From contig MU858143.1 of the NCBI GenBank assembly GCA_033297075.1, forward strand, positions 62,001 to 126,000: a stretch of DNA of 64,000 nucleotides. The letters are read 5' to 3'. Position numbers and translations under genes: made by a program. Below the pieces are notes generated by a model. That model was given only the letters and a program-made list of their open reading frames with translations, made no database searches and was not told where the DNA came from. This DNA is from Rhypophila decipiens (lineage: Eukaryota; Ascomycota; Sordariomycetes; Sordariales; Naviculisporaceae). Numbering within the stretch: the stretch's first letter is position 1; the number at the start of each line of letters is the position of its first letter. Below, piece by piece: positions 1 to 9,259 of this stretch.

Positions 1-2646
1 TCCAATGCGTTCGCCTCTGTTTACCACCGTTGGACAGACGCTCTTCTTGTTGGTGGCGCCTCTGGTCCTGGAGGGATTTGGCTAGCACCTCCCAGGGAGA
101 AGCTGACGCAGCTGGCTAGTTTGCCCAGTGCGGCTCCCACCTTGGACTTTGTAACAGATCAGGGCCAGGAGGTCATATCTGGCCGAGTTGACCGGATATT
201 TTCCATTTCTGGGTGTGGCACCAAGGGGGCCATTACCGAGCACAGATATGGCTTGAAGGCTACGGTCGAGTTCGAGTGGGACTATAGGCGGGATGTCAAG
301 CACGCCTGGCTGCTCCCTTCCCACGCCCGGGGCGATCCCGACGGAAGGGACCTGCTTCTCTCGTATCCCGATAGCACCAGTGGTGTTCATTTCGAAGCGG
401 ACTTTGAAAATGCTGCAGATCACGAAGGAGACCCCAACCGACCATACGACTATTCGTCCACAACATTGGCGCTGCAGTGTAGAGACGGCCTCATTGTCCA
501 AGTCACAGCGCAGTATGTGACTTTGCTGGCGGCGGCAGAGAGTAAGGCCGGCCGGCTTTCGATTGACCAACTCTTGGGAGGCCCGCTGAAGGATGCTTCT
601 ATTCGGGACAACTTTGTCGCGTTTTCGGCCGAGGCTGATTCTTGCATCATGGTGTACGAAATTGATGTTGCCCAGCTTTCCCTCGTACACAAACGCACCT
701 TCATCGTCGAAGGTGTAGTCAACTGTTTGGCCTTGACTGACCACTCTGTGGTGGCTGCAGTCTGGAAAGATGAGAAGCCGGTTTTGGCAACGTTCGTTAT
801 ATCCACGCATTCTCCACTACCTCCTCGGGAGGATATTGACTTGCTTGCCACGCTGGCATCGTCGGCTGGCCAGGAGAGCGTCAACCTGGACGGCGATATT
901 GAACCCATCGCGAGTATCGTATGCGTCGGCGATCAAATCCTGCTTGGGACGAGAAGCGGAGAAGTCATCACCATTTCGCGCCCTGGTCTTCAGTCGACGA
1001 CAATCAATATCCAGAAGTTCGGGATGACCACGGCGTATCTGACCTGTCGACAAAGCCTCAACCCTCAAGACGAAACTGTCTTGATTTGTTGTGGTGGCCG
1101 CGTCATCTTTGCAAAACGACTGACCTCCTACAGCCCGCCCAGGACCCAACACTTCGAGATATTCCCAGTGTATCCGGACGACTTGGGAGGCGCCATATCA
1201 GACGTCAGCTTTGTCGTTCCACTGGATTGGCCATCGAAAGTTCCTGGCTACTTCTACGCATTAATCGCATCTGGGGAAAGATTTCGTTTCGTCACGGTAA
1301 CGACGGAGCCGGGCCCGGTGCAAAGACCAATGTCCATTGCGGGAGCGCCTACAAGATGTATGTATTCACGGGAGCTGGGCTGTCTTGTTGTTGCAGTGAG
1401 TCACGAGGATAAACCGACGTTGAGGTTCATTGATCCAGACACTGGGCGGGATTTGGGCCTACCTACAGACAGAGATGGCATTACTTTGCCCTTCATTAGT
1501 GGCCTCGGCAAGACTGGCGACAGGATTCTCGGGCTTGAACAGTGGAGATTTGAGAAGGATGGCAAGACCTGGGAATACGTTCTTGTTGCAACTCATTCTG
1601 GACGCCTGATGGTGGTTGACACTGTCAAGAGCAAGGATCAATCGCATCCGATCAGATACCGGACGAGGTTCACCCACAAGGAACCAGGTGTCCCCATCTA
1701 CGCTGTTCTCGGATGCGGAGACGGCCTCATATATTGCGCCGGCAGCACTGTCTACTGTGATCTTCTAGACCACGAAACGAAGAAGCTGAGGCGCCTCAAG
1801 TCTTTCGGATTGCCATCCCCTGCTATAAGTCTTCATATGGCCAATGGGAAGTTGATGGCCTTGACAACCAAAGACTCCCTCTTGGTTGTCGACCACTTTT
1901 CCATGGACGACAGCAACGCACCCAGCCTGTGTCACTCGGATCCCAAAACTCGAAACGGAACGCATATGATTGAACTAGGGGCAGGTACGCAACCAGCAGA
2001 AGCTATCACGCTCGTTGGGGACAGAGATTGTGGTGTTGGGGGACTTTGGGTCCCATGGCAGTTGCCCCTCAAGGATTGCGAGTCTGTCTACGAGGCAGAA
2101 CTGACTGGTTCGATTCGTCGGTTTCGGCGTGGCCACATTCGTCCCCCGTGGGAAGGTCCATACCACCAGCCGAAGTATGGCCGTCTATTGAGCACCCCTG
2201 ACGATGCTGACATTTTAGGAATCTCGCTCGACGGTTCTGTGCAGTATTTCACGCTGATTGCTGTGGATACTTGGCGTCTCCTGCGGTTTGTACAGAACCT
2301 TGCTGAGAAGAACCTTGGGCAGGTCAATCGACGTCTGGCGTGGTGGGCAGACCCGGGGACCTCTCGGCGCTCTCCTGACCCCGGGCCCAAGATGGCTAAA
2401 GGGCTGGAGATGCACGTGAATGGTGATATACTGAGACTCTGCGTAGAGTCAAGAGCATTGGAGCGTCTTCTGGTGCACCCCGTTTGCCACAGACAGCGCT
2501 TCATGGAACTGATGGATGCCCTGGTGGGCGGGCAGAGGACTCCTCCGCTTTGTGGCATCGAAAGCTATACCTCGTTGGCGTACGACATTATAGAATACTT
2601 TGTGAAGAGGCCGTTTGGCGGATGGGACATGAAGTACAATGTCTAG
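1..2646 (+). CDS. MMS1_N / CPSF-A type beta-propeller protein, 3' part of gene
   Basis: The reading frame is open from base 1 to the stop at 2644-2646, so the start lies outside the window; 881 codons are visible. The protein is rich in short beta-strand, Gly-Asp blade-like stretches (for example LLGTRSGEVITI, VATHSGRLMVV, GISLDGSVQYF) spread over the whole length, as in the DDB1/CPSF-A/SF3b130/MMS1 superfamily of multi-propeller scaffold proteins. Fungal relatives are annotated as thermotolerance proteins or MMS1 N-terminal-domain proteins. No classical CPSF-A C-terminal motif could be named with certainty, so a precise role (ubiquitin-ligase adaptor, splicing factor or other) is not assigned. 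No intron is needed in the visible part. The gene converges on the KH-protein gene, with about 1.1 kb between their ends. Family level is fairly secure; function is inference. Confidence 0.75.
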   Translation, partial: SNAFASVYHRWTDALLVGGASGPGGIWLAPPREKLTQLASLPSAAPTLDFVTDQGQEVISGRVDRIFSISGCGTKGAITEHRYGLKATVEFEWDYRRDVKHAWLLPSHARGDPDGRDLLLSYPDSTSGVHFEADFENAADHEGDPNRPYDYSSTTLALQCRDGLIVQVTAQYVTLLAAAESKAGRLSIDQLLGGPLKDASIRDNFVAFSAEADSCIMVYEIDVAQLSLVHKRTFIVEGVVNCLALTDHSVVAAVWKDEKPVLATFVISTHSPLPPREDIDLLATLASSAGQESVNLDGDIEPIASIVCVGDQILLGTRSGEVITISRPGLQSTTINIQKFGMTTAYLTCRQSLNPQDETVLICCGGRVIFAKRLTSYSPPRTQHFEIFPVYPDDLGGAISDVSFVVPLDWPSKVPGYFYALIASGERFRFVTVTTEPGPVQRPMSIAGAPTRCMYSRELGCLVVAVSHEDKPTLRFIDPDTGRDLGLPTDRDGITLPFISGLGKTGDRILGLEQWRFEKDGKTWEYVLVATHSGRLMVVDTVKSKDQSHPIRYRTRFTHKEPGVPIYAVLGCGDGLIYCAGSTVYCDLLDHETKKLRRLKSFGLPSPAISLHMANGKLMALTTKDSLLVVDHFSMDDSNAPSLCHSDPKTRNGTHMIELGAGTQPAEAITLVGDRDCGVGGLWVPWQLPLKDCESVYEAELTGSIRRFRRGHIRPPWEGPYHQPKYGRLLSTPDDADILGISLDGSVQYFTLIAVDTWRLLRFVQNLAEKNLGQVNRRLAWWADPGTSRRSPDPGPKMAKGLEMHVNGDILRLCVESRALERLLVHPVCHRQRFMELMDALVGGQRTPPLCGIESYTSLAYDIIEYFVKRPFGGWDMKYNV

Positions 2647-3780
2647 CAGGTACGATTCTGCATCATTCATAGCAGGTAGCATTTCCAGCGGTTTTCTCGG
2701 AGGCACATAGCCATCGCGGTCAGGTTTGTATCTATCCATCCATCCCTCACGCTTGTATCAGATATCTATCTGCCCTCTCCCAGGTGAAATTTGTGACCGT
2801 CGAGTTACAAATGCTTGAAATGATTATCCCCATGCTTGTCCCATCACCCGGTATGGTATATTTTGGTTCAGATTGTATACGGCACAGACTGGGCCAGAGC
2901 AGGAGGTGCAACACTGAAGCGACAGACACACAAACATGAAAGAACAAAGAGACCAGACAAGTGCCCGGAACAATATAGCCACGACACTCAAGATTCGTAG
3001 AGCACAGAGTATCAAAAGGCAAGAAAACCAAGGCATGGGTCGGAACTGATGGACAATATTTTCATGGCATGCAAAAGCTATCATGTGATGCGCATTTTCT
3101 TTTCTCAAATTCCCAATCTCGCTTCTCGCACAGGTCAAAAGAGAGGGAAGCGAAAAGTATCGTTAAGCCCAATGATCCGTACATCCCATTCATTCGTCCG
3201 TCCGTCCGTCCGTCCATCCATCATCCTGCCCATCCTCGTATTCTGGCTTTTGGGTATATAGGTGGGATCAAAAGAGATAAAGACAAGGAAAATTGTGGGT
3301 TCTCTTTCTGTGCCAACCAAGAAATCAACTGAAATAAACGATCCAAGATAAAACTAAGAAATAATAGTAGTAACAACCTAAAAAGAGACGTGATTTGATT
3401 CACAAGGTATCATGATATATCCTCCCTCCTTCCCGCTTGAAGTCCAATCCGCGTCGAATCCGCGTCGAAACAGAAAAGCATTGATTGTTGAGTGAAGGAG
3501 TGTGGCGTCACTTCGTAAAAGACGTTAATCAGCACCAGCAGGTACGCCTCCAAGAGACCCAGGTCACTACTGGAGAGTACACAAGATCGAAACCGAGCAA
3601 GCGCAAGGAAACAGAACGGGAAGATGAAGCCGAACAAATGCACAAGTGTGACTACCGGGGTATTGTACGCCATGGGTATATCCAGCCGCCGTAGGGGTAT
3701 TTCTTTTTTTTCGCATCGCGATCGACCAAGGAGAAAGCAATCCGCGAGTCTAAAAATCTGCAAAGCACATAAATGGGAGT
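2647..3780. other. Convergent intergenic region, 3' ends
   Basis: This 1.1-kb stretch separates the 3' ends of two convergent genes and should hold their 3' UTRs. Only short spurious reading frames occur on either strand. A GTCC tetranucleotide tract lies at 3196-3215, and AT-rich stretches near 3330-3380 and 3400-3420 could serve as polyadenylation regions. No RNA gene was recognised. Confidence 0.6.
3196..3215. repeat. (GTCC)n microsatellite
   Basis: Five tandem GTCC tetranucleotides in the intergenic DNA, followed by degenerate CATC/CATCC copies. Simple repeat, likely variable between strains. Confidence 0.85.
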
Positions 3781-6700
3781 CTAACGAAATGGCCCGCCGG
3801 GAGGCGGGCCGGGGTATCCTGAATTGGTAGTAGAATGTGATGTCGACGGGCGTCCGCTGTCAGCAGACTGTCGAGAAGCGTGACGTGGAGTTGTGTCTCC
3901 TGGGACAGCCAGCTTATGCTCGACTCCGGGCTGGTGGAAGACGCGAGATACTCCCCAGGGATTGCTGTCGTCCTCGGGAAGATTGATACCACTGTCGGTC
4001 CACGGATTTCGCTCGGCATTGAAGCTGCGGGTGGACTCGATCGAAATGAGTGAAGACTTGGAGACGTTGTTCGAACCCTTGAAGAGAGAGTTGGCACTGG
4101 AGTGGGAGCTATTCTTTCTCCGGTCCAGGAATGATGAAATGGAAGACATGCTGCCCGGCTTCCGAAGGCGATCAAAGATATTGTTGCGCTCACGAGCCAC
4201 CTCGGCGCCGAACGAGGGCTTAGTGGGGGAGTCCGTGGAGACGAGAGCAGGCACATGCTGGAGGAGCTTCGAGTCGAAATGCTGTAGCGAGTCCTCAAAC
4301 GTATCTGACTTGGGGCGGGGAATAGATCCCTTGATTATGGTAGGCTCAACTCCAGCGGTCGCAAATTGGGTCTGGAGGAATTCCATTGCGTCGCGGAGAC
4401 CTCCAGCATTGTTCTTGGTGAAGGTCCACAGCAACGTCACCGTCGGGGTAGGCGCACCTGACTCGCTATGTTCTTCCGAATCAAGAACAGTCACCTCAAC
4501 CTCGTACTGGTTCTTCAGCTTAGGAGCGATGTTTTGAACGAAATCAGGCGACTCGAGCAGCTTGATCAGAGCGGGCGACCGCTCCATGACTAGTTCATGG
4601 TTGTCGGGAACCATTGCCTACAGGGAGTTATTAGCATATACGGCGGGTTCAGCCGCAGCGTACAAAAGGGCGAACGCACCAAGATGCCATCCACACACTT
4701 GGGCACCTGCCACTGTGGTCCAGTGACGGTGACTTCATCGCTGGCTTGCTCCGTACTAGGGAAGACGATCTTGCAGTTAAAATTCTTTTCCAGGTTTTCG
4801 ACGTCAGCCAAGCGACTAAGTAGGCGTCGGTGATACAGACGATCGACATTGACAATCTGCGACGTGAACTCGGAATCCTGCCACATACTCAAGGTTAGCT
4901 GGCCGTGTTGCTGGAATAGTGAACGTGCTGCTGTTCTTGCTTACCGCTCGGTCAACCATTTCCAGAATCTCGCTTTTTACGAGTTCAAGATTCTGAGCAT
5001 TGCGAGCAGGTGTTCGACAAACGACATTATCGACCCTGCTGTCGTCATCTTCCCGTCCAAGTCCACCTAGCCAGTTGTCAGTGTAAAACGTCAAGACAGC
5101 GATAATATATAACAACATACCGCGATCCATTGCATTGGAGAACTTGACAAAGACCGAGTGCTTCTTCATGATACGCTGAATGTGTTGCCCACCAATACCG
5201 ATGATGCGCTTATGGTATTGATCGGGGACGTGGAAGGAGATGGAGGCCGGCATTTCTTGTTCGACAAGGCTTAAGCCTTGCTTCATCGAGTCGTACGTGC
5301 TAGCACACACGTCGATGTTGAAGTTGTACTCCATAAAGTTGTCGAACATGATCTGGACATTGCTCTGGCCCATGATCTTATTGATCTTTCCATTCTTCTT
5401 TCCGCTCACAAATTCCTTGTGCTCGTTGGCAAGCTCTATCTTGACCCGAATCTGATACTCGGCGTTGGCGACAAACTTGATCTGCGAGATCACCATCAGC
5501 GCAGCCTTGACAGCCTCGTCAGATCCAGTGATGATGAAGGTGAATTTGTCATATGATACATCCGCATCCGAGTTGGCACATATATCACCAAGCATAGTTT
5601 TGATGTCATTGGCGCTTGGAAGTTCTCGAGACTCGGTTTTGAGGATTGACCAGGTTGCAGTATAGAATTGTCCGACCAAAGCCATGAGGGCCATGACAGT
5701 GCGTTCGACGTGCGTGTTCTCTTGGCCTTGAATCCGAACAGTATTTTGTCTCGAGCCGAGGGGCGGAAACATGATGAAGGTTCCATTCGTCTCCATGATC
5801 TTTTTGATCTTGTCCATCCGGGTGAGGAGGATGCTATCAATCTTGGCCGTGGGGATCTGAACATCCTTTACGTAGAGCCTCAGGCGTTGAAGCGTGTCAT
5901 GTACCCTGTGCTTGGCTTGTTCAATCCCGTTGTGCTTCTCGCCTGTGAAGAAAATCTCCCCAGGTTCCCGAGGGTGGGCATGGGGTGGCAGATAGCGATA
6001 TACCTGGGAAAACGGAGGCGGAAAGTAGATTGCAGTTCCGGTTGCCGATTCGATCAGCTTGATATTCTTGCGGTTACGTCCACAGATCAGCTGATGGGCA
6101 CTGAAATCTATCAAGCATGCATCGACAACTCTCGACAGCTGCAGACAGGTCAGCAAGGTCATGAGATGACGACGACGATATGTTTCCTTACCAGTTGGTC
6201 AATCTTGATCAGCACACGAGTCTTGGCGTGCTCTGAGGATACGACATCGCCGTAAATGGCTATTCTCCACCGCTCGTCCCTCCGCAGTTCTGAATCACCA
6301 TTCAATCCATCAACGAGAGGCGTAAGCTTAGGACCGAGGAGGAATATGTCCACGCCGCAATAGAGCGAGGTCCGGTCCAGGAAGTCTGTGATTTCTTGCC
6401 TGAGAGAGCCTTCTTTGAGGTTGGCAACCAAGTGTCCCTCTACGTCAACCGTTGTGCACCGCTAAAAAGAAATAAAAAAGATGGTGTTAGCAGGACAAGT
6501 AAGTGCGGCAGACGCAGCAGCTGCATTGCAACACGCACCAGTGACAGTGGAACCGAATTCAAGATGGTATCCCTAGTGCTGTAGACCAACTCGGGGGCTC
6601 CGGAAAGGCACACAGTGGTAACCTGGCGACGGAAGTTCTTGGGAGTTGTCGAGATGACATGTGCCTCGACAGCATGGTGGCTCTGTGTAATGTCTTTACA

Positions 6701-7045
6701 GATGGTCCGCAAGCGCATCAGATTCTCGCAGTGAACCGGCAACTCGAAGACAGGGACATCGTCGGCAGCGTCTTCGGGATGGGTCCATCGCATTACCGCG
6801 TCGGCAGTGGCATGGAGAATGTCTTCGGTATCGGGGCCGGCAAGATCGGAGGCAAAGGGAACGTTGAACGAGTAGTGGAGAGGACCTTCGGGAGCCGGAT
6901 TCGGAACCGGCGGTCCTGGCTGGGATGCGACCTTTGGATGAGGATTCAAGCCAGGCATTCCCAAGTTCGGCCTCGACATGCCAAAGTTGGAGGGACTCAT
7001 CCAGGTGTGGCGGAAGCCAGCCAGCTTATTCACGGTTGTACTCAT
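3781..7045 (-). CDS. Multi-KH-domain RNA-binding protein (vigilin/Bicaudal-C type)
   Basis: Spliced model complement(join(3781..4617,4680..4877,4945..5066,5121..6138,6192..6461,6539..7045)), 983 aa. All junctions keep frame and use GT-AG, with donors GTGCGT, GTAAGG, GTATGT, GTAAGC and GTGCGT. Tandem KH-type units run from about residue 260 to 700; visible GxxG-type loops are GRNRKN, GKKNGK and the canonical GIGG in IIGIGGQHIQRIM. Others are degenerate (IDSILLTRMDKIKKIM; a unit near the LSRLADVENLEKNF segment). The N-terminus is Pro/Gly-rich and the C-terminal 200 residues are Ser/Pro-rich and probably disordered (SSFLDRRKNSSHSSANSLF, ending PGPPPGGPFR). KH arrays bind single-stranded RNA, so a role in mRNA localisation, translation or stability is likely but not shown. 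The start is the first ATG of exon 1, with a pyrimidine-rich leader upstream on the coding strand. Confidence 0.85.
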
Positions 7046-7346
7046 CGTCGCTCTCTACCGCTGAGATGTGGGGATAAGCGAAGGGGTGCCGTGAGGAATC
7101 GGTCGATGAGCAGGACGAGCAGGACCAGCATCCACGACCAAAGCCACTACTACCAGCAGCACGAGAGCAAGCCAAGTAGCAGAACAACACCAGCTGCAAC
7201 GGCCGTACGAGCAGACGGCAATTGGGGCTAAAAGAGGGACTGAAAGATGGGAAACGAGTCCGGAAAAAGGCGGGGATGACGGGCAAAAGATGGGGGAACC
7301 TTGGGAGAGCGACCAAACCCCGGGGCGAAGATAAAGACAAGGGGGA

Positions 7347-7376
7347 AAAGAGGAATGGGGTAAAGAGGAATGGGGT
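7347..7376. repeat. 15-bp perfect tandem duplication
   Basis: Two identical copies of AAAGAGGAATGGGGT at 7347-7361 and 7362-7376, inside the purine-rich tract upstream of the KH gene. Confidence 0.9.
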
Positions 7377-9083
7377 ATCTTTGAACAGTCGAGAGCAGGG
7401 GGAGAAAAGGAAAGAAAAGAAGAGTGGGAGAAAAAGACTTGGTGTTTTTTTTCCCTTGTCGCGTCGTCGGGAGAGAGCTCAGGGCGAAAAGGGAGAGAGT
7501 GAAGACGGAAAGACAGTGTGACCTTTGTGGACTTGGATGAGGGATTGGATTGTGGTCGATGGAAGCTGATCGATGGGCTGTGAGGAAAGCGGAGAGGTGC
7601 CCCACTGGCCCGTGCTTCCCTTTTTTGGGCAATGGGGGTGCCGAGCGGTGGATGGCCTGTGTGTGCGTGTGGTGCCAGTTTTTGGGTGCTGTGGCAGTGG
7701 GCTGGGCTGGCTGTATTGTATGTACAGTGTAAATGGCTGGCACTGTTTTGGGCAGCCCTCGAAAGCACGGGGGGATTACGCAGTTGGTTTTGATTAGCGG
7801 GGCCTCAAGTTCTCAACTTTAAACTGAGTGAACAGAGATGGATAATGGAGTCGTGGAGCCCGCCATTCGATCAAGCAGGTTTTTTCGGGGGTTTGCTGCA
7901 CGGTTCTTCATTGATAGTTGAAGCTTCAGCGTTAAGCAGAATTACGGATACAGTACAGGTAAAATGTATGTACAAGAGAATCCCTTCCTTGCTGCAGCGG
8001 GGAACCAGCCCCGGGACATGAGGTTGGTGTGGTTGGGTCAAAGGCGTGTGCAGTCCTTCTCCTCTCAACTGAGTACCGTACGGACGGGTTGCTCGGTTGT
8101 ATGTAGGTATCCTGTCTTGTCTCGTACATGACAAATTACAAAATATGGCTACATGTATCCATGTCACTGGCGAGGGGGCCAAGCACAAAAGAGACGGAGG
8201 GACACAGCCGTTGGGACTTTGCTCACGCAGAACAAGAAAACAAGTTCCAAACCAAGAGACGCCTCGCTCGAATAGGGTGGAACTTGCAAGAAGGGTTAAA
8301 CCTACCAGGTACCTTGGGGTTTTAGGTGCTCTGCATCATCGCAGGGTCCTTCCATTGTCGTCTCCTCATCTAATATGAGAGACCGGCCAAGGGTCGAAGT
8401 CGACTAGAGTGCTAGACAGAGGGATTGAAGGCCACAAAAAGTGATCTTCAGGCCTTGGTTATTCATTTCCCCCTCAGGTTATCCAAGGTATCGGGTGGTG
8501 AGGGTACGTAGTAAGGCCTGCAGAATAACCAAGGCGGGTTTGCTGATGTCAGCCGGCACCGGCCTCATCATCAGACAAGACCAGTGCTGTACGGTACTCA
8601 TCACATACTGGTACAGTAGCACATCACACCGGCAACCAAGCACTGGTCGCTGGACGGTAGAGGCACACGGTACTCCGTACTCTTTCTGGTTAGGTGTTAT
8701 GTTCTTTCACGGGGTTTAGGAGACCCAAAAGCGGCCATTTTGTGCAAGCTCCCCATTAGCACATGGTTGTCGAGGGTTGTGAACCCGGCCGCTTCTAGGT
8801 AGGGGGAAACCAAGCGGCTCAACTCTCTCCCGATAGACTTAACACTGGATTAACCATCTCTTGAGGTACAGCATTGATCACGTAAATTATTTACCCCTAT
8901 GGTCATCTTTTCTTCTTCTTTCTTTTAAGTGCGCGAGACCGGTGATGGTAGGCGTTGGTAGTACAAGGCAGGCTTTCGAGCGAACGTCCAATGGGTGACC
9001 TTGCTACCTTGGAAGTTTGAAAACAAAACCACATATTCAATCAGCCCCTTGATCATATTTACTCCAAAGAAAATGCATTTGCA

Positions 9084-9096
9084 TATATATAAAAGG
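9084..9096 (+). promoter_or_regulatory. TATA-box-like element without an obvious coding target
   Basis: TATATATAAAAGG on the plus strand, followed by a CT-rich stretch that would suit a fungal start region. No convincing plus-strand gene follows; transcription from here would run antisense into the minus-strand gene that ends at 9260. Sequence match only. Confidence 0.25.
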
Positions 9097-9259
9097 CTTC
9101 TTCTATCGTCTCTTTATCTGGCTGGAACAACACCGGTAACCTCCCCGCTAACCATTGTAGGGACCTTTTTTTCAGTCGCTATAGACAAACCGCCATCTAA
9201 AAACTTCTCTTAACCGCTATCCAAATCCGATTATTTTCGGTAATGGATTGTCCCTTTCC

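Larger units (their letters stand above)
7046..9259. other. Intergenic region upstream of the KH gene
   Basis: About 2.2 kb between the start of the KH gene and the 3' end of the next minus-strand gene. From 7222 to about 7520 the plus strand is strongly purine-rich, so the KH-gene coding strand has a long CT-rich tract, a common fungal core promoter/leader feature. A perfect 15-bp tandem duplication lies at 7347-7376. TACTCCGTAC occurs at 8671-8680. A TATA-like element on the plus strand is at 9084-9096. Open frames here, including a 237-codon minus-strand one at 7055-7768, are low-complexity Pro/Ser/His translations and are not accepted as genes. Confidence 0.6.

Noticed and set aside
82..810. 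Long minus-strand frame opposite the first gene
   Set aside because: It lies wholly antisense to the clear beta-propeller frame and has no family-like features.
7055..7768. 237-codon minus-strand frame upstream of the KH gene
   Set aside because: The Pro/Ser/His/Leu-rich product is what CT-rich leader DNA gives in any frame; it overlaps two other frames of the same kind.
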